The notes below the pieces were generated by a model. The model was not told the DNA's origin, searched no databases, and saw nothing but the letters and a program-made list of their open reading frames with translations. DNA of 55,789 nucleotides from Hydnum rufescens UP504 (taxonomy: Eukaryota; Basidiomycota; Agaricomycetes; Cantharellales; Hydnaceae). Shown here in pieces: positions 1-10,294 of the stretch. The first letter of the stretch is position 1. Each line of letters opens with the position of its first letter. A program made the translations under genes and the position numbers. The stretch is from NCBI GenBank assembly GCA_014904985.1, contig MU129206.1, positions 1 to 55,789 on the forward strand. Direction: 5' to 3'.

Positions 1-160
1 GTCTCAGTATGTTGGTCATATGGTGCATCTTGGCAGATATCCAATTGACATCAATTTGGACTCATGGGGGAGTACATCCTTTCATCTTTCCTCGGTGTTC
101 ACTTCATACTGAGTTCTGACGATCTGCTTCAACTCTCAGTCATCAGCCATTGTTCTTGAG

Positions 161-829
161 GTCACCAAAGACTCTCAAAAACAAGTGATCTCATCGTTCG
201 TCGGCATTCATCCATATTGGACCCAACTCCGCAAGGGCAACGATATTCCAATACACGTATCCCAAGTTTCTCCGGAATCAGAACGGATGCTTGGAACATG
301 GGGATTTGAAGGTCTGAAGGACATCAAGATCAAATGGTTTTTGACAATGACCCACAGAGGAAATAGTGCAAAGAACCTGACCTCTGTGGCAAGGGACCCC
401 ACCGATCGATGTGCTCTTTGTGATGCATTAACATTGCTGGGGATTTCTTACAAAGTCCCACAACCTGCGACCTGCGATCCTGATTGTTTCCTGGCCTGGA
501 GAACTTGGACGTTGTGCACCCCCACCGCCGTAGGGATGAGTGTCAATGTGACAACAGAAAAGTGCAAGGCTGTTGACTCCTCAACCCTCGAGGAATCAGC
601 ATCAAAGCACATACGAATGGCCGACGATATCAATCCCAACTCCATGGGCTCTCTGGAGAGTGCAGTCCCTCATGCCTCCATGAGTTCAAGTTCGACCGAA
701 GTTGGTATGGCCAATACCCCAGGAAGTCCTGCATTCAGAAATAAGGATGAACCCAAGGTGCTCATCTGGGCAGAGGGTGGTGGTAATTCCAAAGAAATAG
801 AACAGGTCGATGCTATTTGCCCACACTGA
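161..829 (+). CDS. Unrecognised protein, probable last exon
   Basis: An open frame runs from a possible 3' splice site (TTCTTGAG) at about 160 to a TGA at 829, about 220 codons. There is no good ATG near its start, so upstream exons probably lie left of the window. The N-terminal half has mixed hydrophobic and charged residues (FVGIHPYWTQL, LGTWGFEGLKDIKIKW) and looks like folded protein. A Cys pair (RCALCDAL) follows, and the last 80 residues are Ser/Thr/Asn-rich and probably disordered. The product is not recognised. It converges with the GRF-finger gene to its right. The open frame and amino-acid texture support coding, but the gene boundary on the left is not visible. Confidence 0.4.
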   Translation, partial: VTKDSQKQVISSFVGIHPYWTQLRKGNDIPIHVSQVSPESERMLGTWGFEGLKDIKIKWFLTMTHRGNSAKNLTSVARDPTDRCALCDALTLLGISYKVPQPATCDPDCFLAWRTWTLCTPTAVGMSVNVTTEKCKAVDSSTLEESASKHIRMADDINPNSMGSLESAVPHASMSSSSTEVGMANTPGSPAFRNKDEPKVLIWAEGGGNSKEIEQVDAICPH

Positions 830-1023
830 TTGTCCCCTCGTCGCTATTTCATTCTTTGACTTTAATACTAATACAATCCTTATACACTTCGTAGTTAATT
901 TCACTTGAATTACCTGTATAATCATGTTAAGAGTATATAGTACATTCCTTGATTGCCTATGTTACTTAGTTAGGCCGCAAAGTTAGATAATTCAAAAATG
1001 AATTGGAAAGATTATTAACATTG

Positions 1024-1643
1024 TCAACGATCTAAAATTGACCGAAGAACGTCCTTTATATCCTCCAGCTTGGCTTCTGCCTCTTCCTTCCAGCGCATTG
1101 CCACTCTAATTTCCTCCTCCTTTTCCATGAGTTGAGCTGTCAAAAGCAATATTTTGGCACGCATTTCTTCATGAGACATTGACACTAAGGAAGAGGAATG
1201 GGATTGGCCCAGACGGACTGGACTGGTGGATACAGGTTGACTGTCATGATAGTGTGAAGTGTGAGCGGGAGTGGTGGAATCGCAAGTCGTATTATCATCC
1301 GTAGACATTGTGCTGGTGGTGGCAGTTGAAATCATGGCAGGCTCGTGAGACCACGCTAAGTCATAATAACAATATGTCAAAGAAACATAAATATGTGAGA
1401 ACTAGAGTCAGGCACTCACCAAAAAAATTGCATTTGTCCTTATCGGTCCTTGAACACCTATAAAATCCCTTGCCAAAATTCTGAGCAGTCCTAGCGACAA
1501 AGTATCCCGCTGGTTAAGAAATAGATCAATTAGTCCGATCCTCTATGAGAACAAGATTCGTCATCCATACCCTCAATATCAACATCTGTGCAATGGCAGA
1601 GGAGTTTCCCATTCACAACACACCTGAACTGACTGCCTGACAT
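1024..1643 (-). CDS. GRF-type zinc finger protein with C-terminal coiled coil
   Basis: Three exons on the minus strand are proposed: 1643-1571, 1509-1420 and 1355-1024. The introns (1570-1510 starting GTATGG, 1419-1356 starting GTGAGT) are 61 and 64 nt and end in AG. The exon lengths sum to 495 nt, an exact 164-codon frame plus stop. The joined N-terminus carries a C-x-C pair (LLCHC), then FGKGFYRC, a second Cys and CNFFAW, the layout of GRF zinc fingers (C-x-C...GR.F..C...C.FF.W), which bind single-stranded or structured nucleic acid. A Ser/Thr-rich linker follows, and then a charged helix (residues ~110-160, LMEKEEEIRVAMRWKEEAEAKLEDI) that should form a coiled coil. In Agaricomycetes, small GRF proteins are common near transposons. 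The start ATG at 1643 is the weakest point, as another exon could lie upstream. Confidence 0.7.
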
Positions 1644-2373
1644 GCTGTGAGTGCAAGTCATGCACGAATTTGGATCTGTGAGCCCCTTTTGCAAAGTCGG
1701 AACCTCGGAAGCAGACTGCTTGGCGAGGTTGGCTATAAGAGGATGAAGCAAATTAGTGATTCAATTCAGGTCAGAATGCACTGGAAGGATATACTTAGAA
1801 TAATTCTCCATGATGACGGCCATAGAACTCGGACTCAGGTAAGCTTTAGGAATAATGGCCTTCCCGAAGTGGTACATAACCGTAACGTGATTTGAATTTG
1901 AGCATAGCAAGGCTGCGATCATTGTGGCTAGCTGCAGAGGGACAGGGCCAAAAGCGGTGGTATACCATCTGTGAGGGTGGACCGTTGGAAGGTGATCATG
2001 GCAGCTTTGCACCCAGGGAGAAGGGAGTGCGAGCAACATGTTTGATTGATGGTGGCTTCAACAAAGGGAGAATAGTGCAGCTTATTCTGAATGCGAAGAT
2101 ATTCAGTCGGATTGAGCACTTGGGACCATTGTCAGTTGATTTTGCCCTCAAGATTGAACATCCAAGTCTTGTCTCAATATAAAAGTGGTGAAATGACTAA
2201 AAACATCTCCCAATTGTTATATGGGAAATGCATTTCCCAACGTTTCTCATGCAGCTGAAGTAACCCTAAAAGTGTTTCCCCATTTTTATATTTGAGAAAC
2301 GCATTTCCTAGAAATGTTTCTTGTGTAGCCAAAGTGGCCCTCCGGAAGCAGAATTTCTGTCTAACTAACTTCT
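1644..2373. other. No gene recognised; short palindrome
   Basis: Only short overlapping frames are present, and none has a recognisable protein texture. A perfect 18-bp palindrome, TGGGAAATGCATTTCCCA, lies at 2222-2239. A related imperfect copy (GAGAAACGCATTTCC) follows at about 2294. This could be the remains of a small inverted-repeat element. Confidence 0.3.
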
Positions 2374-3430
2374 TTGAGTGTCACACCACAGCTTCGCCTG
2401 CAGTTGCCACTCAACAGAACCCAGTCTAATCCAGCTACTGTGCATCCTCTTCAAAGGTTCTTGAGTGTCACACCGCAGCTTTGTCTGCAGTCACCACTCA
2501 TCAGAACCCAGCATACAGTCCCCTGGGAACGTACCTCTTGCGGCTCCGTCCTATCATCTTTGTTTGTTTTTCCAGTCTAATCTGGTCACCTCATGCCATC
2601 CTCAAAGGTTCTTGAGTGTCACACTGCAGCTTTGTCTGCAGTCGCCACTCATCAGAACCCAGCATACACTCCCCTGGGAACGTACCTCGCATGGCTCTGT
2701 CCTATCGTCTTTGTTTGCTTTTCCAGTCTAATCTGGTCACCTCGCCATCCTCAAAGGTTCTTGAGTGTCACACTGCAGCTCGTCTGCAGTCGCCACTCAT
2801 CAGAACCTAGCATACAGTCCCCTGGGAATGTATCTCACACAGCTCTGCCCTATCGTCTTCATTTTTTTTCCAGTCTAATCTGGTCACCTCGTGCCCTCTT
2901 CAATGGTTCTTGAGTGTCACACTGCAGTTTTGTCTGCAGTCACCACTCATCAGAACCCAGCATACAGTCCCCTGGGAACATATCTCGCACAGCTCTGCCC
3001 TATCGTCTTTGTTTGTTTTTCCAGTCTAATCTGGTCACCTCGCGCCATCCTCAAAGGTTCTTGAGTGTCACACTGCAGTTTTGTCTGCAGTCGCCACTCA
3101 TCAGAACCCAGCATACAGTCCCCTGGGAACGTATCTCGCATGGCTCCGCCCTATCGTTGTCATTTTTTTTCCAGTCTAATCTGGTCACCTCATGCCCTCT
3201 TCAATGGTTCTTGAGTGTCACACTGCAGCTTTGTCTGCAGTCGCCACTCATCAGAACCCAGCATACACTCCCCTGGGAACGTATCTTGCACGGCTCCGCC
3301 CTATCATCTTTGTTTTTTTTTTCCCAGTCTAATCCAGCTGCCTCATGCCCTCTTCGAAGGTTCTTGAGTGTAATGCCACAGCTTTGTCTGCAGCCGCCAC
3401 TCATTGGAACTTGTCATACAGCCTCATCCA
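2374..3430. repeat. Tandem array, ~150-bp unit, about seven units
   Basis: Units begin with TTGAGTGTCACA at about 2374 (a partial first unit of ~87 bp), 2461, 2611, 2761, 2910, 3061, 3211 and 3364, giving periods of 149-153 bp. Each holds the inner words CTGCAGTCGCCACTCATCAG and CCCCTGGGAACGTA, followed by a T-rich tract. Because unit length is not a multiple of three, the frame changes from unit to unit, so the long frames crossing it (up to ~200 codons) are by-products and not genes. The array ends about 115 bp left of the retroelement LTR. Confidence 0.9.
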
Positions 3431-3545
3431 CCTCTGCAGGTTGCCATAATGATTGGACACGTCATTGCCACACAAAGGAGAAGAGAGAAACGCTCAGAGC
3501 AGAAAGCACAGAAAGCCCAAAATGACCAGCCTGAGCATCCACGAC

Positions 3546-4193
3546 TGTCAGGGCCACGCTGCGACGAGAGCACCAAACAAATATAAACACGGATAAGTCC
3601 GACTAGGTCCGGCGTAAGTCCGGCTCAGTCCGAAGGAACCCGGGCAAGGCTGAGATAAGAGGAGCGGAGGAGAACAGAGGAGAGCTCCAGCAGCCTGGAA
3701 GGGTCTAGGCGGAGGTGAGTACGACGGTCCTTAAGCTCGAGGAGTCAGCTGGACCACACTCGGAACTGTAGTCCGGGGTAATAGCGGAAATCCTGAGTTT
3801 TTCATAGAAGACATAAGGAAGTACAAGGACAAACCTGTAGTCCGGGGTAATAGCGGAAATCCTGAGAGACCAAAGCTGAGGCCTCTGGACTTCGCCCCCG
3901 GACTACTTATACAGGACAGCTATACTACGAGGGGAGTGATCATCAAGGGGGAGGGTGGTTACAAGGGAGGTGGAAACAGGAACAGGGGGGCGGCCAGGAA
4001 CAAGGACAGGTACTAGCGTGGGTAACTCGGAATCAAAGGAAATGAAAGAGAAATGAAACGTGACAGAACGAACTCGGAAGCAAACAGAAACAAACGGAAA
4101 CAAGAAGAAATAAACTGACGGAGCCCGGAGAGCACCGGAGACAAATCGGAAGCAAACCGGAGTTATCGGAAAAGAAGCGGACGAACCCTGACA
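3546..4193 (-). repeat. 3' LTR of the gypsy element (left)
   Basis: This 648-bp copy begins TGTCAGGG and ends CCCTGACA. It differs from the right copy by scattered, mostly C/T and G/A changes, and by a 69-bp internal duplication: the word GTAGTCCGGGGTAATAGCGG occurs at 3768 and again at 3837. Confidence 0.92.
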
Positions 4194-4277
4194 TTACCCC
4201 CCTCTTAAGCCCGTTCGTCCCGAACGGGCGAGACGGATCGATCCGCGGAGACAGCCGGAGAATTTTCCACTACCATC

Positions 4278-5241
4278 ATGTCCAACCCTCGTAGATCTAA
4301 ACTCGATGAGGCTCGTATTCGTGCAGAAGAGGCTGCGCAGGCCCTCCAGGAGGCCCAGGAGGAGGAGGAGGAGCGTGTAGCGGAGGAGGAGCGGAAACAG
4401 GAGGAGGCGAGGCGTGAGGCCGCGAGGCGCAAGGCTGTGGTGGAAGCCAAGGCAGCTGCAGAGGCTAAGGCCGCTGCGGAGGCTAAGGCCAAGGCGGACG
4501 ACCTTGCCAGGAGGATCCGTGAGGATCCTGCGCTTATGCCGTGAGTTCTGTGTGTTGTTCTCTGTCCATGGCACCTTGGTGACGCGTTCCAGGTCTACGG
4601 TGTGTTTCCGCTGCGTCCAACAGCGGATCCGCTGCGTTCCGCAGGCGGATAAGCCTGGAGCGCGGGCGTGCCAGGCGTGCTTCATGGCGAAGGCTCGATG
4701 CAACTTGGGCGAGGAGGGAGGGTCTGGGGCGGAGACGTCGGCGGCTGGGCGGAGTCGTGCTCGTGCTCCGACGCCAGGAGTTCAGCAACGATTGGCCGTG
4801 GCTGCGGAGCAAAGTGCGCTAGCACATAAACGGTCCACGGAGGCATTGGAAAGGCAGGCACGGGCTGCGGAGGAGATGGCGATGTCCATGGGTGAGGTGA
4901 GGGATTCCCTGGACACGATCGTGCGACATCTGTTGCCTCGTCCGGCCTCGGAACGGCCTCGTGCAACGTCGGAGTATCCTCGTCCGGTCTCGGAACGTCC
5001 CCGTGCAATGTCGGAGTACCCCCGTTCGATCTCGGAGCATCCGGAGTGGCGAGGGATATCTGGAGGACCGGAGTCGGCTGCTGCGGCGGGTTCGGAATCC
5101 GGTCGTAGTCGTAAGCGCCAGCGTACTGGCGAACTCATTGATCTGTCGGACGAGACGAGGACGATGATGATGACGACGACAATGACAACGAGGACGACGA
5201 TGATGACGACGATGATGACGACGGGGAGGCGGAGTAGTTGA
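4278..5241 (+). CDS. Zn(II)2Cys6-like protein, antisense gene carried in the retroelement
   Basis: Exon 1 (4278-4540) and exon 2 (4593-5241) are joined across a 52-nt intron (GTGAGT at 4541, TTCCAG ending 4592); the junction keeps the frame, giving ~303 residues. Residues 1-85 are an Ala/Glu/Lys/Arg-rich helix, probably a coiled coil. Residues 92-124 hold six cysteines spaced C-x2-C-x6-C-x11-C-x2-C-x6-C, which fits the GAL4-type binuclear zinc cluster used by fungal DNA-binding proteins. A second charged helix (EALERQARAAEEMAMSMGEV) and a repeated RP-x-SE-x-PR linker follow. The end should be a long Asp/Glu tail, but a one-base loss at 5151-5160 turns it into an Arg/Thr/Met run. The gene converges with the retroelement pol, whose stop lies 67 bp away. 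Its function is unknown; it could bind the element's own DNA or host promoters. Confidence 0.72.
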
Positions 5242-5307
5242 TACCTTCGTTGTCAAACTTGTGTCTCGTAAATCCCGTGTTTCGTACACCTCTGTTTCAT
5301 AAATCGT

Positions 5308-5600
5308 TTAGTGAATCGACCAGTCCGGGAGATCTGAGGGGGTTTCCGTAAGGAATTCAGTGGTTCGGAAGGGTATGGAGGCGAACTCTAGGGCATTGAT
5401 CCGTCTGGGGGCTTCCGGATGGGTCCGGTGGAATGTTTGAACGATGTCCGGAGCATTTTCTAGGTTAGCCTCCGGGACCCATTCGTTATCGGAGGCTGGA
5501 TAGCCCTTCCAGTGGACAAGGTACTGGAGCTTTCGGCGGAATACCGGGAGTTTTCAATTCGTTCGACTTCATACTCTTCTTCACCCCCTCGTAAGACCGG
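5308..5600 (-). pseudogene. Chromodomain at the C-terminus of pol
   Basis: Reading minus, the frame EEYEVERIENSR is followed, after a one-base shift at 5544-5545 (a CC that should be CCC on the plus strand), by LQYLVHWKGYP, SDNEWVPEANL and then a stop at 5308. This is the E-V-E-x-I...Y-x-V-x-W-x-G-Y...W-V/E-P core of a chromodomain, the module that directs integration of chromoviruses to marked chromatin. It is full length apart from the frameshift. Confidence 0.88.
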
Positions 5601-7187
5601 AGGCGGAGGGGGGCGGGCTGCACGCTCAACGATCGGATCCGGTCGGAAGGGCGGAGTTTGGAGACATGGAATACAGGGTGAATTTTCATCGAGGTGGGAA
5701 GCTTGAGGCAGGATGGCGGAGCGGGAGATGACTTTATCCACATTGTATGGTCCAAGCCACTTGTCCGATAACTTTTTGGTAGGTCAGTCAGTGGAGATAT
5801 CATGTGCATCCAGCCATACTTGGTCGCCCACAGCATATTCCGGGGCCTCCGCACGGTGAGCATCGTAGAACCGGGCCATGTCGTCAGCAGCTTTCCGTAA
5901 CGCAGATTGAGCTTCATCCGTGGTCTTCCGCATCCGCGTGATGAAGTCCGACGCTGCTTCAATCGTTCCGGGGCGGACAGGTTCAGTTCTGAGACGAGGA
6001 TCTTGTCCGGAGTCAAGCCGGAACGGGGTCTGACGGGTGGATGAGTGGACACGATTGTTGTAGGCGAATTCCGCAATGGGGAGCCACTCTACCCAGTCAT
6101 TTTGGCGGTGGTTGACGAAGATCCGAAGGTACTGTTCAATTTCTTGGTTAACTCATTCCGTCTGTCCGTCCATCTGGGGGTGGAATGCCATGGAGAAGTT
6201 CGTGTTAATCCCGAGGAGTGAGTTGAGCTCCCTCATGAACTTGGAGGTAAATGTGGTGCCTCGGTCACTGATGATGGTCTCCGGTAAGCCATGGTGTCTC
6301 CATACATTGTCTCGGAAGAGTCGAGCGACTCCAGCGGAATCTACCGTAGTGGTCGTAGGCATTGCATGAATCCGTTTGGATAGTCGGTCGACAACGATCA
6401 TCATACTGTCGAATCCGTGGGACTCCGGGAGCTCCGTGATCATGTCCACGGAGATAACCTGCCATCGTCTATCCGGAATTGGGTTGGGATGGAGCATTCC
6501 GGAGGGTTTGGAGGGGAAGGTTTTCGTCCGGTTGCATGTGTCGCAAGCGGAGACATATGTCGCGACATAGCGTGACATCCCAGGCCACCAGTAGTGGCGG
6601 GACACGAGTTCGTATGTCTTCCACCGTCCAGGGTGACCCGTAGTGGGAGTGTCATGGTGCTCATGGACAAGGTCGTGGCGAAGTTTGGAATCTAGCGGAA
6701 CGTATACTCGTCCTCGGAAGAGGATAGTGGATCCGTTGAGTTCCCAGTCCTTCAGGTGTGCCTTCGGCCCGTCTCCGTTCAACTCCTTGATGATTTGGAT
6801 CACCTTGTCATCCATCTCCGTCGCTCTTTTAATCCGGGCCATCAGACTTCGGCTTGGTCCTTCCACAGTGACGACCTCCGGAGTGTTCAAGGCACGTGCC
6901 TGGAAGGCGTCGGATTGAGTAGGAACGACATCGGAGTTGTCGGAGTCGCCTCGGGGGTGGTCTGATCGGCGGGAGAGAGCGTCAGGCTTCCCTGATTGAG
7001 TTCCGGAACGGTGTTGGAGAGTGAAGTTGAAACGAGAGAGGAAGATATTCCATCGGGCTTGCCTCCGATTCAATTTCTGGGCAGACCGGAAGTATTGGAG
7101 GTTCTGGTGGTCCGTCAGAATTTCAATGGGGTGCGGCGAGCCTTCGAGGTAGTGTCTCCATGCTTCCAGAGCTCTGATAATGGCCAT
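5601..7187 (-). pseudogene. RNase H C-terminus and integrase
   Basis: The open frame 7187-6153 starts in the RNase H region (EILTDHQNLQYF, KPDALSRR) and passes into the integrase. The zinc-binding H...H...C-x2-C is visible (HPGRWKTYELVSRHYWW, then CDTC). The catalytic core shows the D of ISVDMI, the D of IISDRG and the E of MRELNSLLG, so all three acidic residues are present. The frame then meets a TGA at 6153 directly after FHPQMDGQTE, and another at 5784; both read as Arg CGA changed to TGA, and beyond them the protein sequence continues in the same frame (EQYLRIFVNHRQNDWVEWLP). The C-terminal part joins the chromodomain. Confidence 0.92.
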
Positions 7188-8900
7188 GAGCTCCTTGTCA
7201 TAGATGTCGTAGTTCCTCTCCGCTTCCGACAGGCTTTTCGACAGAAATCCTACCGGGTGCCATTTCCGTCCTCCTGGAGCTGGGAGAGTACCTGCCCTGT
7301 TGCATAGCCGGAGGCGTCAGCTTCGACTCGGAAGCGTCCAGACTCGGAAGGGAACACCAGGATCGGGCGGAGGTGACAAGATCTTTCAGCTTCAGGAAGG
7401 CATTACGTTCGGCATCGGCCACCGGAAGGGGGTGTCCTTCCGAGTCAGATCGTTTAGTGGTCTGGCAACTTTGGCGAAGTCCTGGATGAACCGTCGTAGA
7501 AGTTTATGAATCCTAGGAACGACTGCGTTTCCTTGAGATTCCGTGGCTCCGGCCAGTCCGTTACGCCTGCGACCTTGATGGGGTCCATTTCCACGTGGTC
7601 CGGGGTGAACACCATGCCCAGGTACTCGATCCGGTCTCGGAAGAACTTCGCACTTCTCTGGTTTCAGGAAGAGGTGGTTCTCTCGGAGTGTCTGCAGGAT
7701 TCCTCGGACTCCGCGGACATATTCTTCTCGAGTTTTAGCGAAGCTCAGGATGTCATCCAGGTACACGATGCATACTCCCTTGTCGATCCATTCTCGGAGG
7801 ACGTCGTTGATCATATTCTGGAACGTGCCAGGGGAGTTGCAGAGTCCGAAGAACATGACAGAGGTTCGAAGAGTCCTCGATTAGTCCGAAAGGCCGCTTT
7901 CCATTCCTCTCCGTCCGCCATCCGGATATTCTGGAAGCCCCAGCGTAATCCAACTTTCCAAACACTTTGGCTCCTCGGAGTCTGGTCGATGACGTCGGAA
8001 ATAAGTGGTAGAGGGTATGCGTTCTTAACTGTGATATCATTGAGTTTCCGGTAGTCTTGGACTAATCGGAAGCCTCCATCCTTTTTCTTCACAAAGAACA
8101 CAGGAGCAGCCATAGGAGATTTCGAAGGGCGGATACGACCAGAGGCGAGATTCTCCTTCAGGAAGTCATCAAGTTCCTTTTGCTCACTCGGAGACAATGG
8201 GAAGAGTTTGGCTGGCGGAGGGAGCTGGGTTCCTTCCTTGAACTCGATATGGTGGTCCCATGGTTTCCGTCTAGGGAGTTGGTCGAAGGAGTCCTTGGAG
8301 AAGACATCTCGGAAGTCCGGAATTCCTCCGGAACCAATTCCTCGAAGGTTTTCGGTGGTTCGTTGCCTCTGGCAGCCTCCGCCAAGTCTCTGAGAGGGGG
8401 TACTCAGTGCTCGGACTGATCTCGGAGTGTTTGCTATCACTGGGAAGTAGGCTGCAAATATAGCATCGCCTTCTCCAGGGGTTCGTCGGCGATATCCTCT
8501 TCGAGCAGTGGGGTTTCCTGGGGTGTCTCCGGCGTTCTGCATTCCGCAGTTTCCAGATCACTACACGGCAGTCCGATGGGCAGCGGTTAGTGTGATCTTC
8601 CCGTTGTCCAATCAATCTCCGGGTTGTGATGGTGGAGCCAGGTGTGTCCTATGATCAGCTTAGTCTTCCTAATCCAATCACGGAGAACACTACCCGTTCG
8701 GAGTGGTCGTCGATCGGAGGATGACTTCTACTTCCTCAGCGACAGATCCCATCTCGTTCAGGGTTCCGTCGACATTGTAGACAGGGATGGGGCGCACGAG
8801 GGGACGTATGTCTAGGCCATTCTCTTTCGCAAAGGTCGGGTCCATGAACATTCCGGTGGCTCCAGGAGTCGAGCAGAGCAGTTCCGGCGCAGATGGCTCC
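7188..8900 (-). pseudogene. Protease and reverse transcriptase region of pol
   Basis: The aspartic protease motif (LLDS-GATGMFMD, ~8858-8875) has one extra T after the active-site triplet. The RT begins near 8350 and shows FFVKKKDGGFRLVQDYRKLN, then WGFQNIRM, and the catalytic YLDD box (IVYLDDILSF, 7752-7763). Three small shifts break this stretch: one extra base near 7985, and losses at about 7947 and 7861 inside short runs. RNase H follows to 7188. All key residues are present, so the polyprotein may have been functional not long ago, or the shifts may be sequencing errors. Confidence 0.9.
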
Positions 8901-9079
8901 AGTCCGGGGTGATTGGAGTTTCACCTTGACTCGTGGCTCGTCTGGGGTCTTGGAAAGGAGCGATGTAGGTGGGGAAACTCGCGGGGTCGGTATGGTGGAT
9001 ACACTTTCAGAATCATCACTCTCATCATCGGAGAAAAACATGTCATTTCCCATTCCGTATGTACAATTTTCGAGAGGGG

Positions 9080-10294
9080 TGAATCTGTTGGTCAGGCAGG
9101 ACGTATCCTTCACTGCTGACCGTTTTGAAAACCCTGCGGAGTCGTTCCCTGGGTTTCCAGAGTGTCCTTCGGAGTCGGGAATAGTTTCCATAGTTCTTCT
9201 CGGACGATGGCTCCGATGTCCTCCGTGGCGCGGATGAACTGGCATGGTTTCCGTGGCTGGGGACAGTCACGAGAGATGTGTCCAAGTTCGTTGCAGTTGT
9301 AGCAACATCGAGCTTCCTGTCTGCGGGTTGAATCCACATCCATGGGGGCAAACGAGGTTGATGAGGAAGGTGTTGCTGCAGGAGGAGCTGGGGTTGGTCT
9401 CGGAGCGGGGGCTGTCGTCCGGGATTTCTCCGTTGATGTTGGAGGGTTCCTCGGAGTGTAGGGGTTTGTGCCCGCTGTGGCCTGTCGGAATCGAAGGTAC
9501 AGGTTGTCTAACCGTCACGCCGTGTCTTGCCATCCTCCGAGGGTTTCCGGCAGGTTGCTGAGGTGCATTTTCTCTAGTAACCTTTTGTTCAGCCCTCGTT
9601 GGTATGCATCAATAAGGGCTTCTTCTCCGAAGCCCATCCGTCCAGCTAAGGCGTCGAAGTGCGCGGTGTACTCCTCTGTGGACATCTTGCCTTGCTTCAG
9701 GTTCCGGAGTTGTGATCACGCCATGAACTCTCGGTCCGGTTCTCCGAAGGCACTTTCAAAGGCGATCAGAAACTCCTCGAAGGTTTCGTACGGATTGTGG
9801 GTCTCTGGGTCGAGGAAGGAAGTGGAAAGACTCTCCGCCCATGCTCCGGCGGTTCCGTCTTTCATCCAGGAGAGAGTGTACAGGATCTTGTGCAGCTCCA
9901 TGGGGTAGACTCTCGGTTGGAGGGCGATGTTCAGTTGGACGGAGCGTAGGAAACTCTCCGTTTTCTTCTGATCCCCTGAGAATGGTTCCGGGTCAGCTCC
10001 CTTGGCCTCACGAGTGGATTGGGTTGGAGGAGGGTTTTGTTGGAGGGTTTGCTGCACTGCGACTGATACGAAACCTGCGACATGTGTCCCCTGGTTCCGC
10101 ATGTCGTTGAGCTCCTCGCGGAGGGCGGCATTTTGTTGTTGGAGTTGGGTGAGGAGGTGTTGGAGGTGGTCAGCGGTTATGGCTACTGGAGCACCGTCGG
10201 ACATTTCGGAGTGGGGAGTAGGAGTGAAATCGGTGATGCTGAGGGATCCTGATGGTGGGCTCGTAAGAGAGCTTTGGTCTTCTGTCAGGGCCAT
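9080..10294 (-). pseudogene. Gag polyprotein with zinc knuckle
   Basis: The likely start is the ATG at 10294, which lies inside the LTR: the last 12 bases of the LTR (ATGGCCCTGACA, minus strand) encode M-A-L-T. The protein shows a Gln-rich coiled coil (HLLTQLQQQNAALREELNDM), then the capsid-like region (IALQPRVYPMELHKILYTLS, FLIAFESAFGEPDREF), interrupted by a TGA at 9716. The same frame continues through a helix-rich section to a CCHC zinc knuckle, CYNCNELGHISRDC, near 9300. A related copy at 51-52 kb reads through the TGA position as Gln, which supports a single gag frame. Gag would package element RNA in cytoplasmic particles. Confidence 0.88.

Noticed and set aside
2914..3525. 203-codon open frame in the tandem array as a gene
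   Set aside because: It comes from repeat units whose length is not a multiple of three; no splice or start signals, and other frames are equally open.
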